64,000 nt of DNA from assembly GCA_035995205.1 (NCBI GenBank), contig DASYKS010000070.1:124001-188000 (forward strand), read 5' to 3'. The stretch comes from DASYKS01 sp035995205 (GTDB taxonomy: Bacteria; Acidobacteriota; Thermoanaerobaculia; Multivoradales; UBA5704). Each line of letters starts with the position of its first letter. Within the stretch, counting starts at the first letter, position 1. This document shows positions 32,897 through 42,079 of the stretch, one piece after another. A program made the position numbers and the translations under genes. The notes under the pieces are model-generated. The model worked only from the letters and a program-made list of their open reading frames with translations. It was not told the DNA's origin and did not search any database.

Positions 32897-35869
32897 CTAC
32901 TGCTGGACGATCTTCACGTCGTCGACGCCCGCTTCGACCAGGCTCGCGGTCGAGGCGTCGGCGGCCAGGATGCGGATGCGGACGGTCTGACCGGCGAACG
33001 AGGAGATGTTCGCCGTGCCCGGCGCCCAGACCGCGTTGTCGCCGGCCGCCGCGCCGAGCTCCTGGAGCACCTGCGTGGTCGTCGCGCCAACCACCTGGAC
33101 GCGGAAAAAGTCGGCCGAGGACGAGTTGAGCGAGTGGGAGAAGTAGTAGGAGAAGGTGAGCGTGAGCGTGCCGGTCGCGGGCAGGACGATCGCCGGCGAC
33201 TGGATCGTGGTCGTGCCGCCGTCGATGTCGAACGCTCCGGCGCTCGTTCCCGCGAGCCGGCCGGTCGACAGGTCGTTGAGGCCCGAGACCGTCGTGCCCA
33301 GTTGGCGCGCGCCGCCATCGGTCGTCGCCTCCGGATCGCCGCGCTCCCACTGGCCGGTGGTCGCGGTATCGGTCGCGAGAGGATTCACTGTCCAGCCCTT
33401 GTTGGTCTCGAAGTCGTCGAAGAAGACGGTGACCGGGCCGGTGCTCGCGACGATCGACACCGTGTCGGTGGCCGAAGCGGCGCCGTCGCTCACCTGGAGT
33501 TGGAAGACGTAGGTTCCGGCGGTCGCCGCGACGAAGCTCGCCATGGCCGAGCTCGGGTTGGTGATCGTCGCGGCCGGGCCGGAGAGCTTGGTCCAGGCGT
33601 AGGTGAGAGGGTTCGGGCCGCTGTCGGGATCGGACGAGGCCGAGCCGTTCAATGTCACCGTGGCGTTCACGCCGACACTTTGATCCGGACCGGCGTTGGC
33701 GACCGGAGCCTGGTTGCCGCCGCCTCCCTCCGTGGCGTTGCCGGTCACCACGAGGGCGAACGGCTGCGTCCCCTGCGGGATGTTGAACGCCTTGACGGTC
33801 ACCGTGTAGGTGCCCGCCGCGGGACTCGCGAGCAGTACCTGTTCGAGCGTGTTCCTGCGGTCGGCGGTACCGCCCGTGGTCGAGGAACCGCTCGCGAAGA
33901 CGTTGCCGAGGAACGTGCCGGAGGGACCGGCGACCGTCAGATCGAGGTCGTTGATCAGGTTGGTGGCCGCCGCCGGAGTCGAGGGGAAATCGGTCCAGCC
34001 GAGCGTGACTTTCAGCGACTGGCCGGCGACCACGGTGAAGGTGAACACCTTGCTTGCGGTCGAGCCGGTGGCAAAGCCCGGGTCGTCCTTCGCCCAGAGT
34101 TTGCGCGCGTCGCCCGTGAAGAACAGCGCATCGTCGAGCAGCACGCGCCCCCAACCCTGGCAGTTCGCCGGAATCGCCGTCGTGCCGGTCATGTTGATTG
34201 CCGAATTGATCATCGTCGTGCGCACCAGGGCGGCCGAGGGGTTGAAGGCGTTCGTCCCGTTGGCGGCCCCCGAGGGGTAAAAGCCGTCGAAGTAGTACTG
34301 CCGGGTGAGCGCGGCGAAGCCGGCCGCGCCCGGGGTCGCCATGCTGGTGCCCGAGAGGCTCTGGGTGTTGCAGTTGTTGCTCGCCGTGTTGTTGTCGGCG
34401 TTTGCCGAGATGATGCTCTGGCCGGGGACGGTGATATCGGGCTTCAACCGGCCGTCGGAGGTCGGGCCGCAGCTGGAGAAGCTGGCCATCGAGTTGGCCG
34501 CCGTGCCGCGCTGGGTGGCGCCGACCGAAAGACCGTTCTTCGCGGTCGACGGGCTGCCGACCGTCGCGGTGCCCGGGCCGCCGTTGCCGGCCGCGAACAG
34601 GATCAGGAAGTCCTTGTGATTCCACATGAACTCGTCGACGTCCTGACTGCCCGCCGAGTAGTTGTTCTGCACCGCGGCGTTCTCGTTGTCGCCCCAGGAG
34701 TTCGAGTGGAAACGCGCGCCCTGGTCGTAGGTCTGCTGGAAGATCGGGTTCAAGTCGACCACCGGGCAGCCGATGCCGGGCAGGTCGCCGCAGTTGTCGG
34801 TCAGGAAACCGGCGTCCTGCATCACCAGCTTGGCGCCCGGCGCCATGCCGTCGGCGGTGTCGTGGATCAGAGGATTCGCGAAGTTGTCGCCGGTCGCGGT
34901 GCCCGAGACGTGGGTGCCGTGGTCCTGGGTGTCCCACTCGTTGCTCGCGATGCCGCCGTTGCACTCGTTCTGCCAGAGGAAGTCGACCGCGATCACCTTC
35001 CGCTGAGCGTTGTCCACGACCGTGCCGCCGTTGCAGGCGTTGGTCGGCGGCAGGCCGCGGGCCGGGTCGCGGAAGTAACACATGTCGGCGTCGATTCCGG
35101 TGTCGAGAACCGCGATGGTCTGTCCGACACCGAAGATCCCATGCGAGAAGATCGGCGTCGTCATGCCGGCGGAGAGCCCCGACTGGCCGACCCAGACCGT
35201 CGTGTCGTTGAGCAGCGCGCGGCGTGGTTCGAGGTCGACCCAGAACACCTGTGGCAGCCGCGCGAGGTCTTCGCGGAAGGCGGCGATCTCGGCGTTGGAA
35301 AGCAGCAGCCGGATGCGCGAGAAATAGGGGTTGGTGCTTGAGCCGGCGATTGCGGTGATGCCGAGGTTGCGGATGCGTTCGATCGTGTCGCGAAGATCCG
35401 CATCGGGATAGACCTGGATCATCAGCGAGCGGAACGACTTGGTCCCGTCTCCTGCGCCTTTCTCAATCGGCGGCGCCGCGATCGCCGCCGCGTCGCGCGA
35501 GATCTTGTAGAACGGCTGGTAGAGGCCGATCCAGCTCGCTCCGACCTCGCGGGCGACGCCGCCTATCGCCTTGCCGGGCGGGAGACGGACGACGAACGCG
35601 TTGTCCGGCAGATAGGCGAAGACCGCCAGGGTGGCGGAATCTAGGCGGCTGCGCTGGTCGGCGGTCACCGGACCGGCGAACTGAACCAACGCGATCTCGC
35701 CGTCGATCCCGTCGCCGGGTTTTACCTGCATGGCATCGGGCACTGCGGGGAGGTTGCTCGTATCCAGGAGGATCGAATTGAGCCGGATCGTGGTCGAAAC
35801 GGGTGCGGCGAACGCGGCGGGAACAGTACTGGCCAGAGCCAAGACGACGGCCAACCCACGGATGGACAT
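32897..35869 (-). CDS. Secreted subtilisin-like S8 protease with PKD and C-terminal jelly-roll-like domain
   Basis: 990 residues with signal peptide MSIRGLAVVLALASTVPAAFA. A propeptide-like region (about 40-215) precedes the catalytic domain. The triad is visible: Asp256 in VLDTGID, His317 in QDHGTHVSG and Ser509 in SLSGTSMATP, with oxyanion Asn429 in AAGNGGPG. A large Cys-containing insert (CNGG, CGDLPGIGCP) splits the catalytic region. A domain of P/PPC type follows (about 590-710), then a PKD domain starting NQAPVANAGPDQSVGV, then a C-terminal beta-sandwich starting FFDDFETNKGWTVNP, like those used for substrate attachment. An active extracellular protease is very likely. GGGGAG stands before the ATG. 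Confidence 0.93.
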   Translation of the reverse strand: MSIRGLAVVLALASTVPAAFAAPVSTTIRLNSILLDTSNLPAVPDAMQVKPGDGIDGEIALVQFAGPVTADQRSRLDSATLAVFAYLPDNAFVVRLPPGKAIGGVAREVGASWIGLYQPFYKISRDAAAIAAPPIEKGAGDGTKSFRSLMIQVYPDADLRDTIERIRNLGITAIAGSSTNPYFSRIRLLLSNAEIAAFREDLARLPQVFWVDLEPRRALLNDTTVWVGQSGLSAGMTTPIFSHGIFGVGQTIAVLDTGIDADMCYFRDPARGLPPTNACNGGTVVDNAQRKVIAVDFLWQNECNGGIASNEWDTQDHGTHVSGTATGDNFANPLIHDTADGMAPGAKLVMQDAGFLTDNCGDLPGIGCPVVDLNPIFQQTYDQGARFHSNSWGDNENAAVQNNYSAGSQDVDEFMWNHKDFLILFAAGNGGPGTATVGSPSTAKNGLSVGATQRGTAANSMASFSSCGPTSDGRLKPDITVPGQSIISANADNNTASNNCNTQSLSGTSMATPGAAGFAALTRQYYFDGFYPSGAANGTNAFNPSAALVRTTMINSAINMTGTTAIPANCQGWGRVLLDDALFFTGDARKLWAKDDPGFATGSTASKVFTFTVVAGQSLKVTLGWTDFPSTPAAATNLINDLDLTVAGPSGTFLGNVFASGSSTTGGTADRRNTLEQVLLASPAAGTYTVTVKAFNIPQGTQPFALVVTGNATEGGGGNQAPVANAGPDQSVGVNATVTLNGSASSDPDSGPNPLTYAWTKLSGPAATITNPSSAMASFVAATAGTYVFQLQVSDGAASATDTVSIVASTGPVTVFFDDFETNKGWTVNPLATDTATTGQWERGDPEATTDGGARQLGTTVSGLNDLSTGRLAGTSAGAFDIDGGTTTIQSPAIVLPATGTLTLTFSYYFSHSLNSSSADFFRVQVVGATTTQVLQELGAAAGDNAVWAPGTANISSFAGQTVRIRILAADASTASLVEAGVDDVKIVQQ

Positions 35870-36002
35870 GCGGAGATCTCCCCCTGTCGGAGCGGATGAA
35901 AAAGCACATGGAGGCTACCACGAACCCCGGAGCCTCGCGCCGTTCGCGCAAGGAGTGCGCCCGCGCGGCGCGCGGCCTACCCGGGCTTCGAGATGGGCGG
36001 CG

Positions 36003-37847
36003 CTATCGCCCAGCCAAGACGAAGATCTCGGCGGACGGGTCTTCGTAGACCTTCCGGAACCATAGATTCCAATCCTCGCTGTTCTCGGGCGGACGGGCCG
36101 CTCGCTTGCTCAGCAGGAGATGGCTGGCTCCGAGCCCCGAAAGCTCGCGATGGAGCGCCGCCGGAGTTTCGAGGAGAGGAAGGAGCCGGCGGTAGCTCGC
36201 CGGGCCGATCCAATCCCCGTACAGGGCACCGCGATAGAAGCACTTCATGTTCTCGGCGTCGAATGCGTAGGCAACGGAGGAGATCTCGTCGAGGTGGCGG
36301 ATCGCCCGATAGAGCGGCAGCTTCGCCGTGAGGAACCGGTCCCGCTCCTGGGCCGTGGCCGGCGGCGGTCCCTGTTGCGCGATCCGGTAGCCGGCGTAGA
36401 GCCAGCCCGGCAGGAACGCCAGCGCGCAGACCAGGGCCTGGGCTTTGAAGGACCGCGCCTCGATCCGGCCCAGGTCTGTGAACACTCCGGCGAGCGCCAA
36501 GCCGGCCACCGGCAGGACGGCGACCAGATACCGGGAGTCCGGAGGGAGGAAGAGGAAGACGATCGCCCAGACGGCGGGGATCACCAGGAGGCGCCTCAAC
36601 CGGGAGTCCCGGAAGACGCCGGCCGCGAGCAGAGGCAAGCCCACCAGGTAGAACGGCGAGAGCGGCGGTTGTCGGCCCACGGCGGACCGGTTGAAGACGA
36701 CATCCCAGGGAAGGCGGGCGAGGCGGACGAGTGCTCGCGGGGCGACGACGTCTCCGAGCGGCTTGAGGGCGATCGGGTCCCACGGGGTCGATCCGAAGAC
36801 GCCGGGAAGATAGGGAAAGATCGGGTTGCCGGTCTGTTCGAAGATCCGGGCGTAGGTGGGAGCGAGCACCGCGAAGGCCGCGAGCGCGAACAGCCACGGA
36901 GCGAGCCGCCGGTACCGGTCGAGCCTCCGGGCCTCGGACGGCGGACGCCGCTCGGAGGCAAGAGCGGAAAAGAGGAGATCGAGGAACACGGCCGCGGCGA
37001 AGAAGAGCCCCAGGTATTTAACCCCCGCCGCCGAGCCGGCGAACAAGGCGGCGGCGAAGAGCCAGCCCCGTTCTCCCGACCGCCGGAAGTTCCAGGCCGA
37101 AAAGAGCGTGCCGGTGACGAACAGCGCCAGGAGCGGCTCAACATAGTCCGTGCCGGCCAGGGAGACGACGATCGGGTTGCCCAGGTAGAGGGCGGCGGCG
37201 AGCCAACCGGCCGCGGGCGAGAAGATCCTCCGACCCCACGCCACGAGGAGGCCCGCGGTCGCGAGCACCGCGAGGAACGAAACGAGATGCGTGGCCACGT
37301 CTCCGGCCAGCAGAAGAACCTGCGCGTAGAGCAGCTCCGCGAGGGCGGGAAACACCGGAAACCGGAGCGCCGGCATGGCGGGCAGTCCGCCCGATCGGGC
37401 GAAGGCTTGGGCGAAGGGGAGGTGGTACATCGTCTCGTCGAAACCGGTCGGCGGGTAGAGCGCGAGGACCCACAACGGCGCAAGGACCAACCCGACCAGC
37501 ATTCCTTTTGCAGTGTAGGGGCGGAGCTTGCCTCTGCCCGGGGAGGGCACTGACATCTGGGCGGAGGCAAGCTCCGCCCCTACGCGAAATCGAGTGACCC
37601 CTGCGATTACGAGAATCGCGACGATCGCCGCCACCAGAACGCCGGGCCGAAGCAGGCCGAGCGCCCCAAGCAGGAAGCCGAGATGGGCGAGGAGGGCGAG
37701 CCCGATCGCGACCGGCACGGCGAGTCGTTCGGCACAGCCCTCCAGTAGAAGTTTTCGAACGACCAAGGATCCTGCGGCCCAGGCGGTGATGGCGAGGACG
37801 ATCAGTGTCGCCAGGTGCGCCGCCATCAAGGAAGCCAGGGGCGGCAT
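36003..37847 (-). CDS. GT39-like multi-span membrane glycosyltransferase
   Basis: 614 residues with many hydrophobic segments, starting MPPLASLMAAHLATLIVLA. A periplasmic loop contains YPPTGFDETMYHLPFAQAFA, the acidic first-loop signature of dolichyl-phosphate-mannose-mannosyltransferase-like (GT39/ArnT/PMT) enzymes; a GPTYARIFEQTGNPIFPYLPG-like segment and the C-terminal LPPDSRYLVAVLPVAGLAL also fit. Such enzymes move a sugar from a polyprenyl-phosphate carrier. The gene begins two bases after the stop of the oxygenase gene. A palindromic repeat lies inside its coding sequence (37515-37583), adding about 23 residues to a loop. An alternative ATG lies at 37826. Confidence 0.78.
   Translation of the reverse strand: MPPLASLMAAHLATLIVLAITAWAAGSLVVRKLLLEGCAERLAVPVAIGLALLAHLGFLLGALGLLRPGVLVAAIVAILVIAGVTRFRVGAELASAQMSVPSPGRGKLRPYTAKGMLVGLVLAPLWVLALYPPTGFDETMYHLPFAQAFARSGGLPAMPALRFPVFPALAELLYAQVLLLAGDVATHLVSFLAVLATAGLLVAWGRRIFSPAAGWLAAALYLGNPIVVSLAGTDYVEPLLALFVTGTLFSAWNFRRSGERGWLFAAALFAGSAAGVKYLGLFFAAAVFLDLLFSALASERRPPSEARRLDRYRRLAPWLFALAAFAVLAPTYARIFEQTGNPIFPYLPGVFGSTPWDPIALKPLGDVVAPRALVRLARLPWDVVFNRSAVGRQPPLSPFYLVGLPLLAAGVFRDSRLRRLLVIPAVWAIVFLFLPPDSRYLVAVLPVAGLALAGVFTDLGRIEARSFKAQALVCALAFLPGWLYAGYRIAQQGPPPATAQERDRFLTAKLPLYRAIRHLDEISSVAYAFDAENMKCFYRGALYGDWIGPASYRRLLPLLETPAALHRELSGLGASHLLLSKRAARPPENSEDWNLWFRKVYEDPSAEIFVLAGR
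37515..37583. repeat. REP-like palindrome inside a coding sequence
   Basis: Arms of 25 bases (37515-37539 and 37559-37583) are complementary at 24 positions, with a 19-base loop. The ends read GTAGGGGCG. The element is 69 bases, a multiple of three, and the GT39-like frame reads straight through it as part of a loop between membrane spans (residues about 89-111). It is the same class as the palindrome at 50598-50689. Confidence 0.85.
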
Positions 37848-37849
37848 GC

Positions 37850-38485
37850 TCAATAGTTGAGCCTGCGGGCGATCCAGTCCCGGAAGGGATTCGGCTTCTT
37901 GTCCGGAGGGTCGAAGGTGTAGGCGACCAAGATGCGCTCGCCCTCCTCCGAAAGGGTGATTCCGCGGTGGATTGCGCGCGCTCCGCGCATCCACAGAAGA
38001 TCCCCGGGGGCCATGGTCACAGAGCGCCGAGGGAAGATGGAGAAGACCTGGGGGACCGCATAGAGGGGATAGAGCAAGAAGCGCAAAAAGCGGGTCAGCG
38101 AAGGAGAGAGGAACTGCGTCTGTCCGCCGTTGGTGTTCTTGAGCGCCACCAGGACCACGTAGGCGTGACCATCCAGATGCCAGCGGAAGCCGTGCTCCCG
38201 CCGCTCGTAGGCCTGGACCCGCATCGACCGCTTCGAGCTGCCGAGCGGTTTCAAGGACCGCCCCGCCAGCTTCTCGGCGAGCGGCTGCACGCGGGAAAGT
38301 CCGAGATCTTTAAGCTCCGGCAGTTTCTCGTGGATCTGGTCGCCGTCGATCACGCGATAGCGTGGCCCCAGGCCGCCTCGGCCGTGGACCTCGGTGTACA
38401 GATCCTCCTGATCCTGGATCAGGCGGGTCAGCCGGTTGACCTCGTCGTCGGAGAGAAATTCCGGCACGTGGCGAAAGACTTCCAT
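37850..38485 (-). CDS. 2-oxoglutarate/Fe(II)-dependent oxygenase
   Basis: 211 residues starting MEVFRHVPEFLSDDEVNRL, with AGAGGA seven bases upstream. The double-stranded beta-helix oxygenase signature is complete: His103 and Asp105 in RWHLDGHAY, distal His173 in ARAIHRGITL, and Arg184 in EERILVAYTF-like GERIL as the 2OG-binding residue. Such enzymes hydroxylate amino acids, lipids or small molecules using oxygen and 2-oxoglutarate. Tight spacing with a methyltransferase upstream and a membrane glycosyltransferase downstream suggests modification of a glycan, lipid or small metabolite made by this operon. The substrate is not predictable. Confidence 0.85.
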   Translation of the reverse strand: MEVFRHVPEFLSDDEVNRLTRLIQDQEDLYTEVHGRGGLGPRYRVIDGDQIHEKLPELKDLGLSRVQPLAEKLAGRSLKPLGSSKRSMRVQAYERREHGFRWHLDGHAYVVLVALKNTNGGQTQFLSPSLTRFLRFLLYPLYAVPQVFSIFPRRSVTMAPGDLLWMRGARAIHRGITLSEEGERILVAYTFDPPDKKPNPFRDWIARRLNY

Positions 38486-38496
38486 GGGACTTTCCT

Positions 38497-39339
38497 CTAG
38501 GGCTTGTCGGCCACGACCGTTAGTAAATAGCCGAAGCGGCCCGGCCAGCGCCAGCGCGTTTCCGCGTACTGGAAGGGCGCGAGGAAGAGGGGGCTCAACC
38601 GGTAGAACGGGAGGCGGCGGGTATAGAAGAAGAGGTCGGCCATCCGCAAGAAGCCCGGCAGGGTGAGGATTCCCGTGCGCTCGACGAATCGCAGGCCGGT
38701 CTGTTCGATGTCCCGGCGCAGCTCGCCTGCGCTGAACGCCTTTTCCGGCGCGTAGAGGTACTGGCCGAAAGCGTCCAGAATCCACACCATGACCGGCCGC
38801 AGAAACAGATCCCACTTGTGCGGCACGCCGATCACCGCCCGGCCGCCGGGTTTGAGCACGCGATGGACTTCGCTGATCGCCTGCCGGTACTCGTCGATGT
38901 GCTCGATCGTACCCATCGTATAGACGGCGTCGAAGGAGCCGGTCGCAAACGGCAGCTCCCGAATGTCGGCGCGCAGCAGGGCCAGCGGCCCGTGCGTCAA
39001 CTGAGCGTCGCCCGCTTTGCGTTCGTCGCGAGCATTCTTGCGCGCCCTGAAGGCGACCACGCGGGAGAGGTCGAGGCCGACCACTTCCGCACCTTGCTCG
39101 CGCATCCAGGCGAGGATGCGCGTATTGAACGCCTCGTTCCAGAGATCGAGCTTGAGCACCCTCTTGCCTCGCAGGTCTCCGAGCGAGCGTTCCAGAAGGC
39201 TCATTTCACAGCGCCGGTAATACAGGGTGCTCGGCGCGGCACTGAAGTCGCTCACCGAGGCAGCGATCCGATCCCAGTCGCGGAGCTGGCGCTCGCGCAA
39301 GGACCGGGTCGCTTCATCCCGCGTGGGACTCGTCATCAT
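38497..39339 (-). CDS. Class I SAM-dependent methyltransferase
   Basis: 280 residues starting MMTSPTRDEATRSLRER. Motif I appears as VLKLDLWNEAFNTRILAWM, lacking the usual GxGxG glycines. Post-I is AEVVGLDLSR, motif II-like FDAVYTMGTIEHIDEY, and HRVLKPGGRAVIGVPHKW is the canonical post-motif segment. The fold assignment rests on those later motifs. The start overlaps the epimerase stop (ATGATGA). The C-terminal FFYTRRLPFYRLSPLFLAPF is hydrophobic and may contact membrane or lipid substrates. It is the third gene of the decarboxylase operon. Confidence 0.82.
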   Translation of the reverse strand: MMTSPTRDEATRSLRERQLRDWDRIAASVSDFSAAPSTLYYRRCEMSLLERSLGDLRGKRVLKLDLWNEAFNTRILAWMREQGAEVVGLDLSRVVAFRARKNARDERKAGDAQLTHGPLALLRADIRELPFATGSFDAVYTMGTIEHIDEYRQAISEVHRVLKPGGRAVIGVPHKWDLFLRPVMVWILDAFGQYLYAPEKAFSAGELRRDIEQTGLRFVERTGILTLPGFLRMADLFFYTRRLPFYRLSPLFLAPFQYAETRWRWPGRFGYLLTVVADKP

Positions 39340-40298
39340 TGCGACGTCCTCAACCAATCGATCGTTTGAGTCAGCCCTTCCACCAAGGAGAGGGCACGAT
39401 AGTCCAGGTCCCGCCTCGCCCGCTCGGAGCCGAAGCGCCACTCGCGCAGCAGCGTTTGAACGGCGGTACTGTATCCGCTTCCCGGGTCGGACCTCCGCAG
39501 GAAGTCGGCGAAGTGCGCCAGGGCGAGCACCGGACCGGCGGGAAGCGACAGCGTGGCGCGGGGCTTCAGGCCGGCGAGCGATAGGACGAGCGGGCCGAAG
39601 TCGAGAGGCGCGATCTCCTCGCCGCCCAGCAGGTATTCCTCCCCCACGGCGCCGAGCCGCTCGGCGGCCAAGAGGCCGCGGACCACGTCGTCGACATAGA
39701 CCAGGTTGCGGGCCTGCCGGCCGCCGCCGACGACCCGCACGACGCGCGTTCGCAGCAGGCGGCGGATCTCGGAGGTAACCCGGTTGGGATGGGACGGATG
39801 GTCCGGGCCGAAGACGATCGTCGGGCTGACGACGACCGCCGGCAGCCCCAGGGCGGCGAGCCGCCGGACCTCTCGGCCGGCGCGCGCCTTGGACTCGACG
39901 TAGAGGCTGTGCGGCGCGTCCTCGCCGCCGGCACCGTCTGAGGGACTGTGGACCAGGGCGGTCGAAACATGGACGAACCGCGCGACTCCGGCCGCGAGGG
40001 ACCGTCGCGCCAGCTCGACCGTGACTCCGACGTTGACCTCCTCCATTTCAGAATCTCGGCACCGTGGATGGTTGCGCAGGGCGGCCAAGTGGAAGACCGA
40101 GACCCCGGAGGCGAGCCACGGCGAGTACGAGGCCGGATCGCGGAGGTCGCCGGAGACGATTTCGAGCGCGGGCCGGCGCAGGTCGGAGAGCGGCGCGGGG
40201 TCCCGGCAGAGCGCGACGACGGGGCGTCCCGCGTCCAGCAGAGCCCGGACCAAGGGACGCCCCAGAAACCCCGAGGCCCCGGTGACCAGGGCGGTCAA
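39336..40298 (-). CDS. NAD(P)-dependent epimerase/dehydratase
   Basis: 320 residues from a TTG start that overlaps the upstream stop (TTGA), with AAGGGG before it. The extended short-chain dehydrogenase fold is clear: VTGASGFLGRPLVRALL at the N-terminus (GxxGxxG), GDLRDP, VFHLAA, STALVHSP, catalytic YVESKARAGREV (YxxxK), and RNLVYVDDVVRGLL. It resembles the NAD-epimerase and 3-beta-HSD-like groups that work on sugars, steroids or ketone intermediates. The neighbouring decarboxylase and methyltransferase suggest a small-molecule or sugar pathway; the substrate is not predictable. Confidence 0.87.
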   Translation of the reverse strand: MTALVTGASGFLGRPLVRALLDAGRPVVALCRDPAPLSDLRRPALEIVSGDLRDPASYSPWLASGVSVFHLAALRNHPRCRDSEMEEVNVGVTVELARRSLAAGVARFVHVSTALVHSPSDGAGGEDAPHSLYVESKARAGREVRRLAALGLPAVVVSPTIVFGPDHPSHPNRVTSEIRRLLRTRVVRVVGGGRQARNLVYVDDVVRGLLAAERLGAVGEEYLLGGEEIAPLDFGPLVLSLAGLKPRATLSLPAGPVLALAHFADFLRRSDPGSGYSTAVQTLLREWRFGSERARRDLDYRALSLVEGLTQTIDWLRTSQ

Positions 40299-41629
40299 TC
40301 CCCGGCCCCTTCGTCGGCTTCGACCCCCAGGAGGAAAGACGCTAGATCCTCCACCCCTTCCGCCCGCCGGACCAGCCGGATTGTCCCGTCCGCTTCGAGG
40401 AGGTAGACCGCGGGCGAGAGACCCGCGTAGGAGCTGGCGCGGGAGATCGAATAAGCTCCCGCGTCGCAGAATGCGAGGCCGTCCCCAGGCGCGAGCGGCG
40501 GCAGGCGGCGGTGGAGGTCGAGCACGTCGAGGGTGTTCAGGGTGCAGCCCGACAGGTTCCAGAAACGCTCGGCTCCGCTGCCGGCCGCGAGGAGCGGGAG
40601 GATGCGGCGGGTGAAGAGGACCGGCGATTCCGGCAGGTGGTTGCGGCTCGCGTCGAGGAACAGCCAACTCCCCCGCACCGCGCGGACGCGGGTGACCAGG
40701 ACGGCCGCGTCCCCGACGATCGACCGGCCGGGCTCGGCCGCGAGGATCGGGGGGGTGGCGAGGCCGGATGCCTCGACCAGCTCGCGGTAGCGCGCTCCCA
40801 GGCCGGCGGCGAAAGACTCCAGGTTCTTTGCGGCGGGAGATGCCGTGGGCCGGTCCCGCAGGCGGCCGAGCACCTGGAGCGGCCCCACCCGCTTGAGCGT
40901 GGGCGACGGGATGCCGCCGCCCAGGCTCACCTCGCCGAGCGTGACGCCGGTCTCTGACGCCAGGCGCCCGAGGAGCTTCAACGCTCCCCGGAAGACGCGG
41001 GCGAAGCCGCCGAGCGATGACTGCTGGGTGCCGAGATAGAAGCTCAAAGCGGCCGGCGTGAGCCAGCGCGACGCCGCGGCGCGCCGGGCCGCCACGACGA
41101 TCTCGTCCGCGTCGAGACCCAGGCGTCGGTTGAGCCCGGAGAGGGGCGACAAGCCCGCCGTGCCCCGCAGCCGAAACGAAACCTGGATCGGCCGGCCGGC
41201 CGCGGCCGCCGCGGTTTCGAGCTTGTCCAGGTCGCCCGGATGGTGGACGTGAAAGAGCGGCACCCCGAGACCGATGGCGGTGCCCAGCTCTTCCGGCGTG
41301 AGCACGGGGCGCGCGTAGGCGATCCGCTCGGGGGGGAAGCCACAGCGCACCGCGAGGGCCGCCTCGGCCGCGTGGCTCGCCAGGAGATGGCTGCCGAGCG
41401 CGGCGATCGTTTCGAGCACGGCCGGCTCGCGGTTCGTCTTGGCGCAATAGCGGAGGATGGTGCCCGGCCCCGCCGCCGCGAGCCCACGTTCCAACGCCAG
41501 GTAGTTGGCCTTCAGGCGGGAGGCGCTGATCAGGAAGAAAGGGGAACCGAGCCGCTCGGTCAGCTCCGCGAGCGGTACCTGCTCCATGCGGAGCACGCCG
41601 TCGGCATAGTCGAGGAACGGCTTTCCCAT
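40295..41629 (-). CDS. PLP-dependent fold-type III decarboxylase (Orn/DAP/Lys group)
   Basis: 444 residues, start at MGKPFLDYADGVLRME; the open frame runs on upstream through the YhbY gene only as a shadow. Fold-type III features: PLP lysine Lys64 in LRYCAKTNREP, SHAAEAALAV, SLGGGIPSPTLKRVG, EPGRSIVGDAAVLVTRV, and the late SGCTLNTLDVLDL and CDAGAYSISRASSY. These match diaminopimelate/ornithine/carboxynorspermidine decarboxylase-like enzymes. Its position at the head of an epimerase/methyltransferase/oxygenase operon argues for a specialised amino-acid-derived product rather than lysA itself, as in siderophore- or lipid-type loci. The exact substrate is unknown. Confidence 0.85.
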   Translation of the reverse strand: MGKPFLDYADGVLRMEQVPLAELTERLGSPFFLISASRLKANYLALERGLAAAGPGTILRYCAKTNREPAVLETIAALGSHLLASHAAEAALAVRCGFPPERIAYARPVLTPEELGTAIGLGVPLFHVHHPGDLDKLETAAAAAGRPIQVSFRLRGTAGLSPLSGLNRRLGLDADEIVVAARRAAASRWLTPAALSFYLGTQQSSLGGFARVFRGALKLLGRLASETGVTLGEVSLGGGIPSPTLKRVGPLQVLGRLRDRPTASPAAKNLESFAAGLGARYRELVEASGLATPPILAAEPGRSIVGDAAVLVTRVRAVRGSWLFLDASRNHLPESPVLFTRRILPLLAAGSGAERFWNLSGCTLNTLDVLDLHRRLPPLAPGDGLAFCDAGAYSISRASSYAGLSPAVYLLEADGTIRLVRRAEGVEDLASFLLGVEADEGAGD

Positions 41630-41685
41630 AGAGGTCGCGAGCGTATCGATCGGGAAGCTTTTCTGGCAGGTCTCGACCACGACCC

Positions 41686-41988
41686 TTACTTGGGCAGATG
41701 GACCTTCCGTTTCTCGGGGTCGGCCTGTTCGCGATAGAGAATGAAGATATGGCCGATCCGCCCGACCACCTGAGCGTTCAGCTCCGCTTCTAGATGGGCG
41801 GAGAGATCGCCCTTCTCTTCGCGCGGGATCGGCGCTTGGACCTTGACCAGCTCGTGGATGTCGAGCGCGGCGTCGATCTCGGAGAGCACCCCTTCCGTCG
41901 CGCCATACTTGCCGATCCGAACGATCGGCTCGAGCGGATGGGCCAGGCCGCGGAGCCACTTGCGCTGGGAGCTTTTGAGCTGGGGCAT
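41686..41988 (-). CDS. yhbY: YhbY family RNA-binding (CRM domain) protein
   Basis: 100 residues starting MPQLKSSQRKWLRGLAHPL. The CRM domain is characteristic: RGLAHPLEPIVRIGKYGATE with the GxxG-like loop, SEIDAALDIHELVKVQ and QVVGRIGHIFILYRE. YhbY associates with pre-50S ribosomal particles and assists their assembly. It ends 56 bases before the decarboxylase start and may be transcribed with that operon, but there is no functional link. Length fits the family exactly. Confidence 0.92.
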   Translation of the reverse strand: MPQLKSSQRKWLRGLAHPLEPIVRIGKYGATEGVLSEIDAALDIHELVKVQAPIPREEKGDLSAHLEAELNAQVVGRIGHIFILYREQADPEKRKVHLPK

Positions 41989-42079
41989 CGCGTTCCTCGG
42001 GCGCTCACCGCGCCGGGGTCAAGAATTGGGCGCAAAGGTTAGCATGCCGTTTTTAAGGTGCCGGGCAAACGTCGTTCTT

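Noticed and set aside
40295..41629. Calling the decarboxylase lysA
   Set aside because: Family motifs do not separate diaminopimelate from ornithine- or polyamine-type enzymes by eye, and the operon does not look like lysine synthesis.
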